The notes under the pieces: model-generated
Databases searched by the model: none
Told to the model about the DNA's origin: nothing
Seen by the model: only the letters and a program-made list of their open reading frames with translations
Assembly (NCBI RefSeq): GCF_021890735.1
Contig: NZ_JAKKUR010000016.1
Location: 1-34,017 of the forward strand
Direction of reading: 5' to 3'
Source of the DNA: Thermanaeromonas sp.
GTDB taxonomy: Bacteria; Bacillota; DSM-521; Neomoorellales; Neomoorellaceae
DNA length: 34,017 nt
Shown here: in pieces, positions 31,875-34,017 of the stretch
How the letters are laid out: every line of letters starts with the position of its first letter
Position numbering within the stretch: the stretch's first letter is position 1
Program-made: the position numbers and the translations under genes

Positions 31875-32561
31875 TTATTTTTCCCTAAACTTATACCCTA
31901 CTCCCCGTACGGTTAAGATGTAACAGGGGTTGCTGGGGTCTTCTTCTATTTTTTCCCTCAGGTGCCGGATATGCACGTCTATGGTGCGGGTGTCGCCGAA
32001 ATAGCCTCCCTCCCATAACCTGTCAAGGAGTACTTCACGGGTAAAGACCCGCCCGGGATTTTCTGCTAAAAACTTTAAAAGCTGGTATTCTTTTAAAGTG
32101 AGGTCCACCTTTTTTCCTCTCACACGGACTTCATGGCTTTCCGGATTTATAACTAAGTCACCTACGGTTATCAGGCCGTCCTTGCGGCTTCCGGCCTCGG
32201 CCGCCCGGCGCAGTATGGCCCGGACCCTGGCCACCAGCTCCCGGGGGCTAAAGGGTTTAACCATATAATCGTCGGCCCCTAGCTCAAGGCCTAAGACCCG
32301 GTCCACCTCTTCCTTCCGCGCCGTCAGCATGAGGATGGGAGTGTTGTGGCGGGCCCGGATAATGCGGCACACCTCAAAGCCATCCATCTTGGGAAGCATG
32401 ATATCCAGGATAACTAGATCGGGCTTTTCTGTTTCGACAAGCTTTAAAGCCTCCTCCCCATCAGTAGCGGTAAGGGTAGAAAAGCCCGCCTGCTTTAAGT
32501 TGTAGGTTACGAGCTCTAAAATTGCAGGCTCGTCATCGACTACTAAGATTTTGCCCGTCAT
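31875..32561 (-). CDS. OmpR/PhoB family response regulator
   Basis: The protein has 228 residues. The receiver domain has the acidic pair Asp9/Asp10 (VVDDEP), phospho-acceptor Asp53 (LVILDIMLPKMDG), Thr80 (LMLTARKEEVD) and Lys102 (YMVKPFSPREL). The C-terminal winged helix is of OmpR type (LTLKEYQLLKFLAENPGRVF, then TREVLLDRLWEGGYFGDTRT, IDVHIRHLREKIE, YILTVRGVGYKF). It resembles PhoP/PhoB/WalR types. Its ATG overlaps the end of the ABC ATPase gene by 4 bp, so it is co-translated with the transporter. No histidine kinase is adjacent: downstream is the convergent comFB. The partner kinase must be elsewhere or beyond the window. Confidence 0.95.
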   Translation of the reverse strand: MTGKILVVDDEPAILELVTYNLKQAGFSTLTATDGEEALKLVETEKPDLVILDIMLPKMDGFEVCRIIRARHNTPILMLTARKEEVDRVLGLELGADDYMVKPFSPRELVARVRAILRRAAEAGSRKDGLITVGDLVINPESHEVRVRGKKVDLTLKEYQLLKFLAENPGRVFTREVLLDRLWEGGYFGDTRTIDVHIRHLREKIEEDPSNPCYILTVRGVGYKFREK

Positions 32562-33352
32562 TTTCCCGCTTCCCCTGTTAAAAGCAAATTTATAAAGCCT
32601 TCACTTGTATTGTAATTTACGGAAGGAACCTTTGTCCAGGCTCCCTGCGGAAGGCTTGTACCTGCCAGCAGGTACGCCAAATCTTCCGGCCGTGCCGTTC
32701 CTAAAATCCTTCCTTTAGAAAGGATGGCTACCCTGTCGGCCAGAAGGGGTATTTCGGTATAGTCATGGGTGACAAAGAGAACTGTGATCTTTCGCTCCTT
32801 AACTATACGCCTTAGCTCTTCCAGTAAAAGGGTGCGGGTGGGGACGTCCAGGCCGGTAAAGGGCTCGTCCAGAAGCAAAAGCTCGGGTTCCAGCACTAAA
32901 GCCCGGGCCAGGCTAACCTTTCTGGCTTCGCCACCCGATAACTCCCAAGGGTAGCGGGAGCTCAGGTGGCTTAAACCTAAAAGCTTGAGCCACCCTTCCA
33001 CCTTCGGCCTTATCTCCTCTTTCTTCATCCCCCGGAAATGCAAACCCAGGGCCACGTTTTTATATACGGTGGTATTTAAAAGAAGGGGTTCCTGAAAAAC
33101 CACGGAGAGCCTTCTCCGGAGCCCTAACAGCTCCTTACGCCGCCAGACGACCGGCTGGCCGTCGAAGTAAAGAAGGCCTTGAAGGGGCTTTTCCAGGAGG
33201 GCTACCACCTTTAAAAGAGTGCTCTTCCCCGCTCCGTTAGGTCCCAGCAGGCTCCAGACTTCTCCCTCTCCGATACAAAGCTCATCTACCGCCAGCACCT
33301 GGCGGCCTCCCTTTACTACTTTGATCCCCTCTAAACGCAAGTTTAGCCCCAT
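32558..33352 (-). CDS. tupC: ABC transporter ATP-binding protein, TupC (tungstate) type
   Basis: The protein has 264 residues. It has Walker A GPNGAGKST (37-45), Q-loop VVFQEPLLL, signature LSGGEARKVSLARAL, Walker B ELLLLDEPFTGLD and switch His FVTHDY. The short form of the protein and its pairing with a TupB-like permease suggest the tungstate importer TupABC; molybdate (Mod) or phosphate relatives are less likely. It starts 10 bp inside the end of the permease gene and overlaps the response regulator gene by 4 bp, so all three are one operon. The start ATG has GGAGGCGGAG. Tungstate is needed by W-dependent formate dehydrogenases and aldehyde oxidoreductases common in such anaerobes. Confidence 0.87.
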   Translation of the reverse strand: MGLNLRLEGIKVVKGGRQVLAVDELCIGEGEVWSLLGPNGAGKSTLLKVVALLEKPLQGLLYFDGQPVVWRRKELLGLRRRLSVVFQEPLLLNTTVYKNVALGLHFRGMKKEEIRPKVEGWLKLLGLSHLSSRYPWELSGGEARKVSLARALVLEPELLLLDEPFTGLDVPTRTLLLEELRRIVKERKITVLFVTHDYTEIPLLADRVAILSKGRILGTARPEDLAYLLAGTSLPQGAWTKVPSVNYNTSEGFINLLLTGEAGK

Positions 33353-34017
33353 GCTCTCCGCCTCCCCTGCTGGAGCACAGTCAGGACGGCTGTTATGGTA
33401 AAGCTTAAACCCAAAAGAATATAGCTTAGGGCCCAGGCCATGGGGAAGTTGCCCCGGCTTACTTCCATAACTATAGCCGTGGTTAAAACCCGCGTCTGGT
33501 GGAGGATGTTACCCCCTACCATTAGGGAAGCCCCCACTTCAGATATCACGCCCCCGAAACCTGCGATGACCGCAGCAAGAAGGCCCAGGCGGCTTTCCCT
33601 TAACAAAAGCCAGAAAAGCTGTACAGGTGAGGCACCCAGGGCCATCATCTGGAGCCTAAGCCGGGCGGGCAACTGCTGAAAGGCAGCCATAGAGAGGCCT
33701 ATCACCAAGGGAGCAGCGATAACGGCCTGAGCTATGATCATGGCCGTAGGGGTGTAAATAAGCCCTAGCCGCCCCAGGGGGCCGCTCCTCCAAAGGAGAA
33801 AGCTCACCCACAGTCCCACCACAGTGGGAGGAAGCCCCATGAAAGTGTTGATAATGCTTACAATGAAACGCCGGCCTGGAAAAGAAGTAAAAGCCAGCAG
33901 AAACCCCAAGGGTACCCCGATCAGAACGCTTATCAATGTGGCCAGGCCGCTCACTTTGAAGGTCAAAATTACGACTTCCAGGACCGCAGGATCAAGGGTT
34001 AAAAGGAGCTTAAACCC
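33343..34017 (-). CDS. tupB: ABC transporter permease, TupB type (5' end outside window)
   Basis: The frame is open to the right edge, so 224 codons are visible and the N-terminus is missing. The portion LLTLDPAVLEVVILTFKVSG is typical of the first part of TupB-like permeases. Several membrane segments follow (LATLISVLIGVPLGFLLAF, TAMIIAQAVIAAPLVIGLSM, ALSYILLGLSFTITAVL). The conserved cytoplasmic loop is RLGLLAAVIAGFGGVISEVG, then ASLMVGGNILHQTRVLTTAI, close to TupB and to sulfate/molybdate permeases. An internal TTG at 33966 should not be taken as the start. The binding protein gene (tupA) is expected just beyond the edge. Confidence 0.88.
   Translation of the reverse strand, partial: GFKLLLTLDPAVLEVVILTFKVSGLATLISVLIGVPLGFLLAFTSFPGRRFIVSIINTFMGLPPTVVGLWVSFLLWRSGPLGRLGLIYTPTAMIIAQAVIAAPLVIGLSMAAFQQLPARLRLQMMALGASPVQLFWLLLRESRLGLLAAVIAGFGGVISEVGASLMVGGNILHQTRVLTTAIVMEVSRGNFPMAWALSYILLGLSFTITAVLTVLQQGRRRAWG

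Noticed and set aside
1-34017. tRNA, rRNA or known riboswitch
   Set aside because: Intergenic regions were read on both strands and no cloverleaf, rRNA or recognisable T-box or riboswitch core was found. A covariance-model scan would be needed to exclude small RNAs.

Overview
The window reads as the chromosome of an anaerobic, probably thermophilic, endospore-forming Firmicute of the Moorella / Thermanaeromonas / Desulfotomaculum type. This is inferred from the sporulation genes (spoIID, spoIIQ, spoIIID, yabP, yabQ, spoVT), the purine-rich ribosome binding sites, frequent GTG and TTG starts, fairly high GC, and a tungstate-type ABC transporter. No species assignment can be proven from the sequence alone.

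Layout. (1) 1-1200 is a decayed accessory patch. It holds an IS200/IS605-type element (tnpA plus the start of tnpB, leaving the left edge), the 5' stub of a nucleotidyltransferase gene broken by the element end, and a Uma2-type nuclease gene that has lost its middle. (2) 1197-7578 is a cell-envelope group on the minus strand: an S-layer-anchored subtilase, a WecG/TagA glycosyltransferase, an LCP cell-wall ligase and a copper-amine-oxidase-N-domain membrane protein. (3) 7736-8076 is a one-gene plus-strand unit, with promoter and terminator, for an unrecognised 57-residue protein. (4) 8087-16813 is a sporulation and division block on the minus strand: spoVT, mazG (yabN), hup, rqcP (yabO), a second SpoIID-like gene, yabP, yabQ, a small HTH regulator, divIC, spoIID, spoIIQ, spoIIID and an mreB/mbl gene. 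(5) 16920-22283 holds mfd, a small PrsW-like membrane protein, pth and the L25/Ctc gene. A plus-strand PRC-barrel gene is divergent from ctc. (6) 23049-31413 is a minus-strand run of cphB, cphA, ispE, a GntR regulator, a MobA-like nucleotidyltransferase, glmU and prs, which places cyanophycin metabolism beside isoprenoid, cell-wall-precursor and PRPP synthesis. (7) 31538-34017 has a ComFB-family gene convergent with an OmpR-type response regulator that lies downstream of a TupB/TupC-type transporter cut by the right edge.

The most useful regulatory reading is in the sporulation block. A sigma-F-like promoter precedes spoIIQ. Sigma-G-like promoters with exact 18-bp spacing precede spoVT and the second SpoIID-like gene, which also has its own terminator. 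The second SpoIID therefore looks forespore-expressed, unlike the classical mother-cell SpoIID.

Inverted repeats cover the Shine-Dalgarno sequence of spoIIID completely and that of cphA partly. Both could silence read-through messages from the upstream gene. Upstream of the small HTH gene are five tandem 11-bp units that resemble degenerate DnaA boxes. No tRNA, rRNA or CRISPR array was seen.
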